Source of the DNA: a virus
DNA length: 20,110 nucleotides
Virus record (IMG/VR): IMGVR_UViG_3300025872_001385
Location: 1-20,110 of that record
Direction: 5' to 3' (one strand)
Translations under genes and position numbers: made by a program
Shown here: in pieces, positions 11,749-18,904 of the stretch
Numbering within the stretch: the stretch's first letter is position 1
How the letters are laid out: each line of letters starts with the position of its first letter
Notes under the pieces: model-generated
Told to the model about the DNA's origin: nothing
Databases searched by the model: none
What the model saw: only the letters and a program-made list of their open reading frames with translations

Positions 11749-13841
11749 GCTTTAACGGCAGCGGCGTATTTGTCATCAATTCGGCAGGCCAGCCGGTCGT
11801 TGCCAACACGGTTATCTCGTCAACCGTTTTCAACGCTCTGACGGCTGACCTTGCTACCGGCTTGACCAACTGCATCACCAAGGACGGTCAATCCACGCCC
11901 ACGGCTAACATCCCGATGGGCAACAACAAGATCACGGGCCTTGCGGTGGGTACGCTGGCGTCCGACGCCGCTAACCTCTCACAAGTACAGTCCACCTCGG
12001 TCAAACTCATTACGGTCAGCGGTGCAGATACCGTTACCGGCACGCTCTCGCCTGTCCTTGCGGCGTATGAAGCAGGCCAGATGTTCTATTGGGTGGCCGC
12101 TGGCACCAATACTGGCGCTGTCACGCTTAACATCAACAGCCTTGGCGCAAAAGCCGTCACGCGAGACGGCAGCACGGCGCTGATTGCGGGTGACATCCAA
12201 TCTGGCGAAATCGTGATGGTCGTTTACGACGGCACGCGGTTCCAGATGATCAACGCCGCCAACTCTTTCGGCAACACGACGATTAATGGCACCCTGACGG
12301 TTACCGGCAACACGACGTTGCAGGCTAACGTCAGCGTAGGCTCTACGTTGGTGGTGGGCGGTACGCTGGCGGTAGTCGGACGATCCGACCTGCCGACCAT
12401 ATCTACCGCCTCCATGAACGCAGCGGTTGCAGCGGTTACCGATCTGCGTGCTACCAGCGCCTCTATTACCTCCGCAAACGTCGGCACGGCGGTTATTTCC
12501 ACAGGAACGGTGACTAACCTCACCTCCACCGCAGCGTCTATTGCGTCGGTTAATGCGGGCGTGGCGCTGCTGACGACAGCAACGGTTACCAATTTGTCGG
12601 CTACCGGCGCATCTATCGCATCGGCCAACCTGACCAACGCCAATATCAGCAACCTCACGCTCACGGGCGTATCGGTGGCGTCGGCAAACCTTGGTGTTGC
12701 CAATGTCACGGACTTGCGTGCAGCGGGAGCCTCGGTCACCTCTGCCAACGTCGGCACAGCGGTCATCACGACCCTGACAGCCACGGGAGCGTCGGTCGCA
12801 TCGGCTAACGTCGGCACCGCAGCGGTTACCCGATTGGACGCCACGGGCGTATCGGCTGCCTCCATCAACGCAGGTGTGGCCGTCGTTACTACCGGCACGG
12901 TCACCAACCTCACATCCACAAACGCCAGCATTGCATCGGCTAACCTTGGCACGGCCAACATCACGGCTCTGACGCTGACCGGCGTATCGGTTGCCTCTGC
13001 CAATGTTGGGGTTGCTAACATCACCGACCTGCGTGCCACAGGCGCGTCGGTTACCTCGGCCAATGTCGGCACCGCAGTTATTACGACGCTCACGGCTACC
13101 GGAGCCTCGGTCGCGTCTATCAACGCGGCTGTTGCGCTGTTCACAAACGGCACGGTGACAAACTTAACGTCAACCGGCGCGTCCATCGCCTCGGCTAACG
13201 TCAACAACTTGCAGGCTACTGGCGCATCTGCTGCGTCTGCCAACCTTGGCAACGCGGTTATTACCACGCTGACCGCCACAGGGGCGTCTATCGCCTCTGC
13301 CAATGCGGGGCGGTTGGATGTCACAGCAGCCTCGGCAGCGTCCATCAATGGTGCGGTGGCGCTCTTTACGACCGGCACGGTAACTAACTTCACCTCTACG
13401 TCGGCCAGCATCGCCTCTGCCAACCTCGGTAATGCACAGGTCACCGGAGCGAGCATTGCATCGGCCAATGTCGCGGCATTGACGGCAACAGGGGCGAGTA
13501 TTGCGTCAGCCAATATCGGCACGGCGGTAATCAGCACAATTGCCTCGGTATCCATCGCCTCGGCCAACATCGGTACAGCGGCAGTTTCCACGCTGATCGC
13601 TACCAACGCATCTATTGCCTCGGCAAACGTGGCAGCGATGCGTTTTATCGGCGCATCCTCGGGATACGTCGGCTTTATCGCTCAAACATCAGCAGGTTCC
13701 GCAACGTATACTTGGCCCAATGCCGATGGCATCAATGGGTATGTGTTGCAAACCAACGGATCAGGAAACTTGTCATGGGTCGCACAATCTGGCGGCGGTG
13801 GGGGCGGTGGCTCCAATGCCTTCGCTTGGTTTATCTCTTGA
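11745..13841 (+). CDS. Tail fibre protein with pentapeptide-register repeats
   Basis: This 698-residue protein opens FNGSGVFVINSAGQPVVANT, then FNALTADLATGLTNCITKDG, the virion-attachment N terminus of many podoviral fibres. IPMGNNKITGLAVGTLASDA (residues about 57-76) is another common fibre motif. Residues about 80-232 form a beta-rich domain. Residues 238-635 form about 20 repeats built on the pattern GAS(I/V)ASAN(V/L)GTAVIT, whose lengths are 15, 20 or 25 residues with one exception of 18. The C terminus has YTWPNADGINGYVLQTNGSG, a widespread 'P.adg..g.vL.tnGsG.lsW' cap, followed by a poly-Gly stretch and a hydrophobic end. AGAGGA precedes ATG 11745, which overlaps the previous stop as ATGA. 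The repeat arm probably forms a beta-helical shaft. Receptor binding is assumed from position. Confidence 0.8.
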   Translation: MSFNGSGVFVINSAGQPVVANTVISSTVFNALTADLATGLTNCITKDGQSTPTANIPMGNNKITGLAVGTLASDAANLSQVQSTSVKLITVSGADTVTGTLSPVLAAYEAGQMFYWVAAGTNTGAVTLNINSLGAKAVTRDGSTALIAGDIQSGEIVMVVYDGTRFQMINAANSFGNTTINGTLTVTGNTTLQANVSVGSTLVVGGTLAVVGRSDLPTISTASMNAAVAAVTDLRATSASITSANVGTAVISTGTVTNLTSTAASIASVNAGVALLTTATVTNLSATGASIASANLTNANISNLTLTGVSVASANLGVANVTDLRAAGASVTSANVGTAVITTLTATGASVASANVGTAAVTRLDATGVSAASINAGVAVVTTGTVTNLTSTNASIASANLGTANITALTLTGVSVASANVGVANITDLRATGASVTSANVGTAVITTLTATGASVASINAAVALFTNGTVTNLTSTGASIASANVNNLQATGASAASANLGNAVITTLTATGASIASANAGRLDVTAASAASINGAVALFTTGTVTNFTSTSASIASANLGNAQVTGASIASANVAALTATGASIASANIGTAVISTIASVSIASANIGTAAVSTLIATNASIASANVAAMRFIGASSGYVGFIAQTSAGSATYTWPNADGINGYVLQTNGSGNLSWVAQSGGGGGGGSNAFAWFIS
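12456..13649 (+). repeat. About 20 in-frame repeats of 15, 20 or 25 residues in the fibre shaft
   Basis: Units start at each GAS/AAS/NAS-type triplet. From residue 238 the lengths are 25, 25, 20, 20, 20, 20, 25, 20, 20, 20, 25, 15, 20, 15, 25, 15, 15, 18, 20 and 15; the last boundary is somewhat arbitrary. All but one are multiples of five. Ala or another small residue lies two positions before each hydrophobic residue, as in pentapeptide repeat proteins. The longer units contain an extra TVTNLTST-type insert. Confidence 0.8.
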
Positions 13842-13852
13842 GGTAACTAAAA

Positions 13853-14728
13853 ATGGGCATTCTTGTACTTGACGCAACTACCAAATCCATCGTCGTCGCC
13901 ATGTCGGGCGCGGCGGCCACGACCAACCCTGATTTCACGGCTGCATGGGCCGATGACACGGGATCGGCGTTTACCGAGGGCGCATCAGACGGTGCGCTAA
14001 ACGGCACCAGCAGCGTCACTTTGGTGGCTGCGCCTGCTTCTAGCACTCGGCGCGTCATCAAAAACATCACCATTGAGAACAAGGACACGGCAGCCGTCAC
14101 GCTGACCATCTCCTACAACAACAACAGCACCCTGCGCGTTATCGCCAAGGTCACGCTGAATGTAGGCGACACTTGGACAACAGACGGCACGTTTGACACC
14201 AACGGCTCGTTCAAACAGACCCTTGGCACGGTCAATTTGTCCTCAGGCGTCACCGGCACGCTTCCGGTCGCTAACGGCGGCACAGGCGTCACGACCAGCA
14301 CCGGAACGGGTAGCGTCGTGCTGTCCACTAGCCCGTCGCTTACGACCCCGGTATTGGGTACGCCGACCTCGGGCAACCTGTCTAACTGTACGGCTGATGG
14401 CACCAATGCGGTCGGCTATCGCAACATCCCGCGCTCGGGATCGGCCAAGACCACCTCGTACACGCTTGCCACAGGCGACATTGGCGAGTTCATTGAGGTT
14501 GGAACCGGCGGCTCGGTGACCATTCCTGACGCCACGTTTGCATTAGGTGATGTGGTGTCGGTGTTCAACAACACCACGGGCAATGTCACAATCACCTGCA
14601 CGATCACAACGGCTTACATCGGCGGCACGGACGCAGACAAGGCAACCGTTACGCTCGCAACAAGAGGCATAGCGACAATTTTGTTTTTGTCGGGTACGGT
14701 GTGCGTTATCTCTGGCAACGTGAGTTAA
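13853..14728 (+). CDS. Beta-rich fibre or virion-surface protein
   Basis: This 291-residue protein has three visible parts. Residues 1-115, opening GILVLDATTKSIVVAMSGAA and including STRRVIKNITIENKDTAAVT and VTLNVGDTWTTDG, form a beta domain seen in other phage structural proteins. Residues about 130-180 contain TGTLPVANGGTGVTTSTGTG and LTTPVLGTPTSGNLSNCT, the well-known fibre linker that repeats across unrelated phages. Residues about 205-291 (DIGEFIEVGTGGSVTIPDAT and LGDVVSVFNNTTGNVTI) form a short beta domain. The family pattern suggests a fibre or a neck/capsid accessory protein. TTGAGGT at 13838-13844 overlaps the previous stop and acts as the ribosome site. It lies between two fibre-type genes and probably contributes to the same appendage. 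Confidence 0.7.
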   Translation: MGILVLDATTKSIVVAMSGAAATTNPDFTAAWADDTGSAFTEGASDGALNGTSSVTLVAAPASSTRRVIKNITIENKDTAAVTLTISYNNNSTLRVIAKVTLNVGDTWTTDGTFDTNGSFKQTLGTVNLSSGVTGTLPVANGGTGVTTSTGTGSVVLSTSPSLTTPVLGTPTSGNLSNCTADGTNAVGYRNIPRSGSAKTTSYTLATGDIGEFIEVGTGGSVTIPDATFALGDVVSVFNNTTGNVTITCTITTAYIGGTDADKATVTLATRGIATILFLSGTVCVISGNVS

Positions 14729-14731
14729 GCC

Positions 14732-16342
14732 ATGAGCGGCATTATGAGTTTGCTGCTCGCCTCTAAAGTTGCGGCAGCGGGGCCAAGTTATGTCGTAGCC
14801 ACGTTCACTTCTAGCGGCACATGGACTTGCCCGAGCGGTGTTAGCGCGGTGGAGTACCTTGTCGTCGCGGGTGGAGGCGGTGGTGGTGCAAGGCGCGGCG
14901 GTGGAGGCGGCGCAGGCGGATTCCGTACCGGCACCGGCTTGTCTGTAACCGCCGGAACTGATTACACGATTACGGTTGGTGGCGGCGGCGCTGGCCGATC
15001 AGCCGCATCATTAGGCCGGGGAACAGCCGGTTCAGATTCTGTTTTCAGCACTATCACCTCAACAGGCGGCGGTGGTGGTGGAGGCGATGCGCCCAGCGGA
15101 TCAGGTGGAAGCGGCGGCTCTGGTGGCGGCGGAAGTTTTAGTACCGTTCAAGAATCTGGCGGCTCCGGTAACACTCCAAACACATCTCCATCGCAAGGAA
15201 ACAATGGCGGAAATTCTGTATCTACGCCAAACGACGGAACTGGTGGAAACGGCGGCGGTGGTGGCGCGTCAGCCGTTGGAGGGAATGGAAGTGGCACCGT
15301 TTCTGGAAACGGCGGAGCAGGCACATCCTCTAGCATTTCTGGATCGTCTGCGACTTATGCTGGCGGTGGTGGTGGCGGCGTGTTTGGCTCCGGCACAAAA
15401 GGAACTGGAGGCTCCGGTGGTGGTGGTAACGGCGGAGATGCGTCAAATGACGGCGTTTCTGGCACAACCAATACCGGAGGTGGTGGTGGTGGCGCTGGAC
15501 AATTAGGCGCACCAACATTTGGATCAAATACTGCTGGCTCTGGCGGCTCTGGCATCGTCATCCTCAAGTACGACATCGGCTCTGCCACAATCTTCACCTT
15601 CAAGTCATCGCAGAAGTGGACTGCACCAGCGGGTGCGGTGAGCGTTGACTACCTCGTTGTTGCGGGTGGCGCTAGTGGTGGAGATAGTGGCGGCGGCGGT
15701 GCAGGCGGATTTCGTACTGGCACCGGATTTAGTATTACCGCTGGTACCGATTACACCATTACGGTTGGCGCTGGTGGAGCCTCAGTATCAACTACGTCAA
15801 ACGGCAACGCTGGCAACAATAGTGTTTTTTCAACGATAACTTCTGCTGGCGGTGGAGGCGGGGCTACATACAACGGAACTGGCGGCAACGGCGGTTCTGG
15901 TGGCGGCGCTGGTGGACAAGGGCCAAATGCGGCAGGAAATGGCAACACGCCTAGCGTATCCCCATCGCAAGGAAACAATGGTGGAGTTGGTTCTGTAGGA
16001 GCAACTACAGCGGGCGGCGGCGGCGGCGGTGCAAATGCCGTTGGCGGCGCTGCGGCAGCCTCGGGCGGCAATGGCGGCAACGGTGGCGCTGGCACGGCCT
16101 CGTCAATTTCTGGAAGCAGCGTCACTTATGCTGGCGGCGGCGGCGGTGGCAGTACGGGCGGCACCGGAGGTACTGGTGGGGCAGGCGGCGGTGGCAATGG
16201 CCGAACCGAAAGTCCAACTGTTCAAGCCACTAACGGCACGGCTAATACTGGCGGCGGTGGTGGTGGTGCTAGGGCTGGAAGCACTTCTACTTCTGGAGCA
16301 GGCGGCTCGGGTATCGTAATTCTCAAGGTCAATTTCACATGA
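14732..16342 (+). CDS. Duplicated glycine-rich phage adhesin / tail fibre protein
   Basis: This 536-residue protein consists of two tandem copies of a glycine-rich domain of the type found in phage receptor-binding adhesins. Each copy opens with a short beta segment and a Trp: FTSSGTWTCPSGVSAVEYLV (residues 25-44) and FTFKSSQKWTAPAGAVSVDY (288-307), each followed by a V-V-A-G-G strand. Each has a GGFRTGTG block, a TAGTDYTITVG strand, long poly-Gly and Gly-Ser-rich loops, and the closing strand GGSGIVILK near residues 271-279 and at the end. By analogy to glycine-rich adhesins, the loops could fold as stacked polyglycine II helices and bind a cell-surface receptor. Only a weak ribosome site precedes ATG 14732; an in-frame ATG at 14744 is possible. 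The stop overlaps the next start as ATGA. Confidence 0.8.
   Translation: MSGIMSLLLASKVAAAGPSYVVATFTSSGTWTCPSGVSAVEYLVVAGGGGGGARRGGGGGAGGFRTGTGLSVTAGTDYTITVGGGGAGRSAASLGRGTAGSDSVFSTITSTGGGGGGGDAPSGSGGSGGSGGGGSFSTVQESGGSGNTPNTSPSQGNNGGNSVSTPNDGTGGNGGGGGASAVGGNGSGTVSGNGGAGTSSSISGSSATYAGGGGGGVFGSGTKGTGGSGGGGNGGDASNDGVSGTTNTGGGGGGAGQLGAPTFGSNTAGSGGSGIVILKYDIGSATIFTFKSSQKWTAPAGAVSVDYLVVAGGASGGDSGGGGAGGFRTGTGFSITAGTDYTITVGAGGASVSTTSNGNAGNNSVFSTITSAGGGGGATYNGTGGNGGSGGGAGGQGPNAAGNGNTPSVSPSQGNNGGVGSVGATTAGGGGGGANAVGGAAAASGGNGGNGGAGTASSISGSSVTYAGGGGGGSTGGTGGTGGAGGGGNGRTESPTVQATNGTANTGGGGGGARAGSTSTSGAGGSGIVILKVNFT
14801..15571 (+). repeat. Glycine-rich domain, copy 1
   Basis: Residues 24-280 of the adhesin. 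Shares with copy 2 the frame TW...VVAGG, GGFRTGTG, TAGTDYTITVG, a SPSQGNNGG loop, and GSGIVILK. A 20-base run inside it (15188-15207) is identical to one in copy 2. Confidence 0.8.
15593..16339 (+). repeat. Glycine-rich domain, copy 2
   Basis: Residues 288-536 of the adhesin, with the same order of motifs as copy 1. The loops between motifs differ in length and composition, for example SPSQGNNGG followed by VGSVGA here and by NSVSTP in copy 1. Confidence 0.8.
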
Positions 16343-16587
16343 AAACCTATCAACTCATGGGCATTGATACGGCGATGCACTTGCTTCGCCCCGGCGCAAA
16401 GTGGGAGATCAGTAACCGCGAGATCACCCGCTGGGAAGATCCGCGACCCAAGCCGTCGTGGGACGAAATCATGTTCACGATTGAAAAGATCAAGGAACTT
16501 GAGGACGCGGTGCCAACGATCCTGTTGCCCGAACAACAGGCTGCGTTTGACGATTATGTTGCCCAGATTGAAAAGGCGGTTGCGTGA
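16339..16587 (+). CDS. Small fibre-adjacent protein, possible fibre assembly factor
   Basis: This 82-residue protein is not assigned to a named family. It has ISNREITRWEDPRPKPSWDE (residues 24-43), followed by an amphipathic helix (IMFTIEKIKELEDAVPTI) and a second helix (PEQQAAFDDYVAQIEKAVA). A short 'W.dp.P.PsweEi' segment followed by a helix occurs in small proteins encoded directly after phage fibres, some of which help fibres fold; that role is a guess here. Start and stop are both coupled: ATGA with the adhesin upstream and GTGA with the oxygenase downstream. Confidence 0.7.
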   Translation: MKTYQLMGIDTAMHLLRPGAKWEISNREITRWEDPRPKPSWDEIMFTIEKIKELEDAVPTILLPEQQAAFDDYVAQIEKAVA

Positions 16588-17186
16588 TTACATACAACCT
16601 TTTTCCTACGGCTGTCGCCAAGTTTGAACTTGGACGGGACTACACCGCCGAGGAAATGGCGTTTGTGGACGAGCAGCCGATGCATAGCAACATGGGCAAC
16701 ACCACGAGCGATGACCGCTATGTGCTGCGTCACGACACAATGGCAAGCCTCAAGGCGTTTGCAGAGGCCAGCGTCAACGAGTATCTGCGTTCTATCTACG
16801 CGCCGAAACACAACGTTACGCTGCGCCTGACGCAATCGTGGCTGAACTACACGAAAGCCGGTCAGTACCACCACAAACACGCGCATCCCAACTCGTTTGT
16901 GTCTGGGGTGCTGTATCTCAAGGCCGCCCGTGAGCGGGACAAGATTTACTTTTATAAAGACGGTTATCAGCAGATCAAACTGCCGACCGACAACTACAAC
17001 GTTCACAACAGCGATTCGTGGTGGTTTGAGGTTGGCGCTGGCGATTTGATGTTGTTCCCGTCAAGCCTGACGCACATGGTAGAAACCGTGCAGGGCGATG
17101 ATCGTGTGTCTTTGGCGTTTAACACTTTTCCGGCTGGCTATGTTGGAGACGAAAGCAGCCTGACCGCATTGCATTTGAAGGAGTAA
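16584..17186 (+). CDS. Putative 2OG-Fe(II) oxygenase
   Basis: This 200-residue protein, starting at GTG 16584, fits the phage-type 2-oxoglutarate/Fe(II)-dependent oxygenases (PF13759-like). SWLNYTKAGQYHHKHAHPNS (residues 85-104) runs into a FVSGVLYL strand. It matches the family's 'n....G.yh..H.HpnS.lSGvyYl' block, with His96, His97, His99 and His101 as candidate metal ligands. GDLMLFPSSLTHMVETV (153-169) provides the distal His164, and Arg174 in DDRVSLAFNTFP is placed to bind the 2-oxoglutarate carboxylate. The family hydroxylates proteins or small molecules; the substrate is unknown. Such genes are frequent in aquatic phages beside fibre and lysis genes. It overlaps the previous stop as GTGA, so translation is coupled. 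Confidence 0.8.
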   Translation: MITYNLFPTAVAKFELGRDYTAEEMAFVDEQPMHSNMGNTTSDDRYVLRHDTMASLKAFAEASVNEYLRSIYAPKHNVTLRLTQSWLNYTKAGQYHHKHAHPNSFVSGVLYLKAARERDKIYFYKDGYQQIKLPTDNYNVHNSDSWWFEVGAGDLMLFPSSLTHMVETVQGDDRVSLAFNTFPAGYVGDESSLTALHLKE

Positions 17187-17190
17187 GACA

Positions 17191-17574
17191 ATGGCTCATT
17201 TTGCTGAACTTGATTCAAACAATGTTGTGCTGCGGGTCATCGTCGTAGCCAACTCCGACACCTCCGACGCTAACGGCAACGAGGTGGAAAGCATTGGCGT
17301 GGCGTTCTGCCAGAAATTGCTTGGCGGTAACTGGAAGCAAACCAGTTATCACGGCAACATCCGCAAAAACTACGCAGGCGTCGGCTACACCTACCGCGCT
17401 GACATTGACGCTTTCGTAGCGCCGCAGCCGTACCCGTCGTGGACGCTAGACGCCAATGCCCAATGGCAGGCTCCGGTGCCGATGCCATCGGATGCCGGTA
17501 CGGGTGAACCGCCCAAGATGTATTTCTGGGATGAGGACACGCAGTCGTGGGTTTTGATTGAGGCGGTGCCGTGA
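17191..17574 (+). CDS. Conserved aquatic-phage protein of unknown function
   Basis: This 127-residue protein follows a recognisable pattern: AHFAELDSNNVVLRVIVVAN (residues 2-21), then AFCQKLLGGNWKQTSYHGNI (38-57), RKNYAGVGYTYRADIDAFVA (58-77), and the ending YFWDEDTQSWVLIE. This layout is common in marine phages, where it is annotated only as hypothetical, and it may be a tail-associated or virion protein. The many aromatic and Gly residues and short strands suggest a compact beta fold. AAGGAG lies seven bases before ATG 17191. The stop overlaps the next start as GTGA. No catalytic residues are apparent. Confidence 0.75.
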   Translation: MAHFAELDSNNVVLRVIVVANSDTSDANGNEVESIGVAFCQKLLGGNWKQTSYHGNIRKNYAGVGYTYRADIDAFVAPQPYPSWTLDANAQWQAPVPMPSDAGTGEPPKMYFWDEDTQSWVLIEAVP

Positions 17575-17765
17575 CGACGTTGCAGGAGCTAGAAGTGACC
17601 GTAACTAGCCACGTTGACGTTTGTGCAGTACGGTACGAGGCCATCCACGCTCGCCTCAAGCGCCTTGAGCAACTGATGCTGAAGGTTGGCGGTGCCATTA
17701 TCGTCATCCTGCTAGGCGCACTCGGCAGCATGGGATTGCTGCTGTTGGAGGCGTTGCAGAAGTGA
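17571..17765 (+). CDS. Small single-TM protein of the lysis cassette (candidate holin or holin partner)
   Basis: This 64-residue protein starts at GTG 17571. Residues about 4-36 form a charged helix or coiled coil (RYEAIHARLKRLEQLML). Residues about 38-58 (VGGAIIVILLGALGSMGLLL) form one transmembrane segment, leaving a very short tail (LEALQK). It lies directly before the holin gene and overlaps it by one base in the form TGATG. Single-TM proteins of this kind sit beside holins in many phages, but whether it is a second holin, an antiholin or something else cannot be told from sequence. Confidence 0.65.
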   Translation: MTTLQELEVTVTSHVDVCAVRYEAIHARLKRLEQLMLKVGGAIIVILLGALGSMGLLLLEALQK

Positions 17766-18229
17766 TGGAAACGCTGCTCGGTGGCGTGTTTGGCGGGTTG
17801 CTGCGATTAGCTCCCGAGGCGCTGAAGTTTTTTGACCAGAAGAACGAGCGCAAACACGAACTTGCCATGCTAGATGCCGAGATGCGGTTTGCCCAAGTGA
17901 AGGGTGAAATCGCCATGCGCCAAACCGAGGCACAGATGACGATGGCCGAGGTAGACGCCATTGGTGAGGCGTTTAAGGAGCAATCCCAAACCGCCCGCGC
18001 TGCCGGTAAATGGGTTGCTGCGGTATCGGCCTTGGTGCGTCCCTTCGTGACGTATCTTTTTGTGCTGGCTTACGCTGCCGTCAAGATCGCCGCTTTCCTG
18101 ATCGCCCTTGAGCAAAACGGCGATTGGAAACAGGTTTTAACGTCCATGTGGGGCGTGGATGACATGGCTGTGCTGAACATGATCCTGTCGTTCTGGTTTG
18201 TCGGCAGAGTCTATGAGCGCACTAGATGA
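17765..18229 (+). CDS. Three-TM holin (GTA-type holin family)
   Basis: This 154-residue protein starts with a short hydrophobic segment (LLGGVFGGLLRLAPEALKFF), then a long charged helix (EMRFAQVKGEIAMRQTEAQM and onward). Two hydrophobic segments follow: VAAVSALVRPFVTYLFVLAY with AAVKIAAFLIALEQ, and the C-terminal MAVLNMILSFWFVGRVYERT. This order matches the three-TM holin family first described in gene transfer agents. Holins permeabilise the inner membrane so the lysozyme can reach the cell wall. ATG 17765 is chosen; GTG 17762 in frame is the alternative. It overlaps both its neighbours, the lysozyme start lying 17 bases inside it. Confidence 0.75.
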   Translation: METLLGGVFGGLLRLAPEALKFFDQKNERKHELAMLDAEMRFAQVKGEIAMRQTEAQMTMAEVDAIGEAFKEQSQTARAAGKWVAAVSALVRPFVTYLFVLAYAAVKIAAFLIALEQNGDWKQVLTSMWGVDDMAVLNMILSFWFVGRVYERTR

Positions 18230-18671
18230 GGCGTTGCTGATAGCTGCTGACCTTTGTAGGCATTTTGAAGGATTCCGCAGCAAGCCGTATATCTGCCCCG
18301 CAGGCTATCCCACGATAGGTTACGGCACCGTTTGGAAGCCTGACGGCACCAAGGTCACGATGGACGATGCGCCAATCACCAAGCAGACGGCCAATGAGTG
18401 GCTGTTATCGGAACTGCGAACCAACTATGCCGCTGGCGTGTTACGCGCCTCACCGGGGCTCATAAGCAATCCTAGGGCATTGGCGGCAATGATTGACTTT
18501 GCCTACAACCTAGGCGTGGCGCGTTATCGTGCCTCTACGTTACGCCGCAAGGTAGACCAACGTAATTGGGAAGCGGTTAAAGAACAACTGATGCGCTGGA
18601 CGCGAGGCGGTGGCAAAGTGCTGCCGGGGCTTGTGCGCCGTCGCAAAGCCGAGGTTGCGCTGATTGGCTAG
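18213..18671 (+). CDS. T4-type lysozyme (endolysin, GH24)
   Basis: This 152-residue protein is a phage endolysin that cleaves the N-acetylmuramic acid to N-acetylglucosamine bond in peptidoglycan. Near the N terminus FEGFRSKPYICPAGYPTIGY (residues 18-37) holds the E-x8-(D/C)-x5-T catalytic spacing as Glu19, Cys28 and Thr34; Cys in place of Asp is a known variant of this triad. Later segments ALAAMIDFAYNLGVARYRAS and WEAVKEQLMRWTRGGGKVLP with GLVRRRKAEVALI match the family core. There is no evident signal peptide or hydrophobic SAR anchor, so export probably depends on the holin. ATG 18213 is preferred to an in-frame TTG at 18198. It ends two bases from the stop of the convergent gene. Confidence 0.9.
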   Translation: MSALDEALLIAADLCRHFEGFRSKPYICPAGYPTIGYGTVWKPDGTKVTMDDAPITKQTANEWLLSELRTNYAAGVLRASPGLISNPRALAAMIDFAYNLGVARYRASTLRRKVDQRNWEAVKEQLMRWTRGGGKVLPGLVRRRKAEVALIG

Positions 18672-18673
18672 TG

Positions 18674-18904
18674 TCAGCGGTTAAGCAAATACTCTATTTC
18701 GTTGCGTAGCGTCTTAATCTCTAACTCTAGCAAAGACGCCTCATCGTGTAGCCCCATGCGCCGCATCGCTACAAACGCATTAGCAAGCCTGTCGCCCTGT
18801 TTCTGACCGTACCCCCAAGGGATACGCTCTAGCTCCTCCTTCCACGCTCCCGGCGGGGATAAATCATCTATCAGCGAGCCTGTCAGTTCGCACCGTTTCA
18901 CCAT
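18674..18904 (-). CDS. Small hypothetical phage protein
   Basis: This 76-residue protein, read on the - strand, is not recognised. Its N terminus has RCELTGSLIDDLSPPGAW, followed by ELERIPWGYGQKQGDRLANA, and the C terminus (EASLLELEIKTLRNEIEYLL) is a charged helix with heptad-like spacing. A strong ribosome site (GAGGAGG on the - strand, nine bases before the ATG) supports expression. The ATG overlaps the end of the upstream small gene by seven bases. It is the last gene of the - strand cluster and stops two bases from the lysozyme stop codon. The role may be early or middle phase, from the cluster's other members only. Confidence 0.7.
   Translation of the reverse strand: MVKRCELTGSLIDDLSPPGAWKEELERIPWGYGQKQGDRLANAFVAMRRMGLHDEASLLELEIKTLRNEIEYLLNR

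Noticed and set aside
12224-13606. A 460-codon open frame on the - strand opposite the fibre repeats
   Set aside because: It arises because the repeated fibre codons give few stops in the opposite frame. The sense frame has a recognised fibre N terminus and C-terminal cap, and a ribosome site.
15148-16125. Pro-rich - strand frames opposite the glycine-rich adhesin
   Set aside because: GGC/GGT glycine codons read in reverse give Pro/Ala strings; this is a mirror of the sense composition.
18658-18679. Possible bidirectional terminator at the convergent junction
   Set aside because: The stem is only 6 bases with a 10-base loop and no T tract on either side, so I do not call it a terminator.
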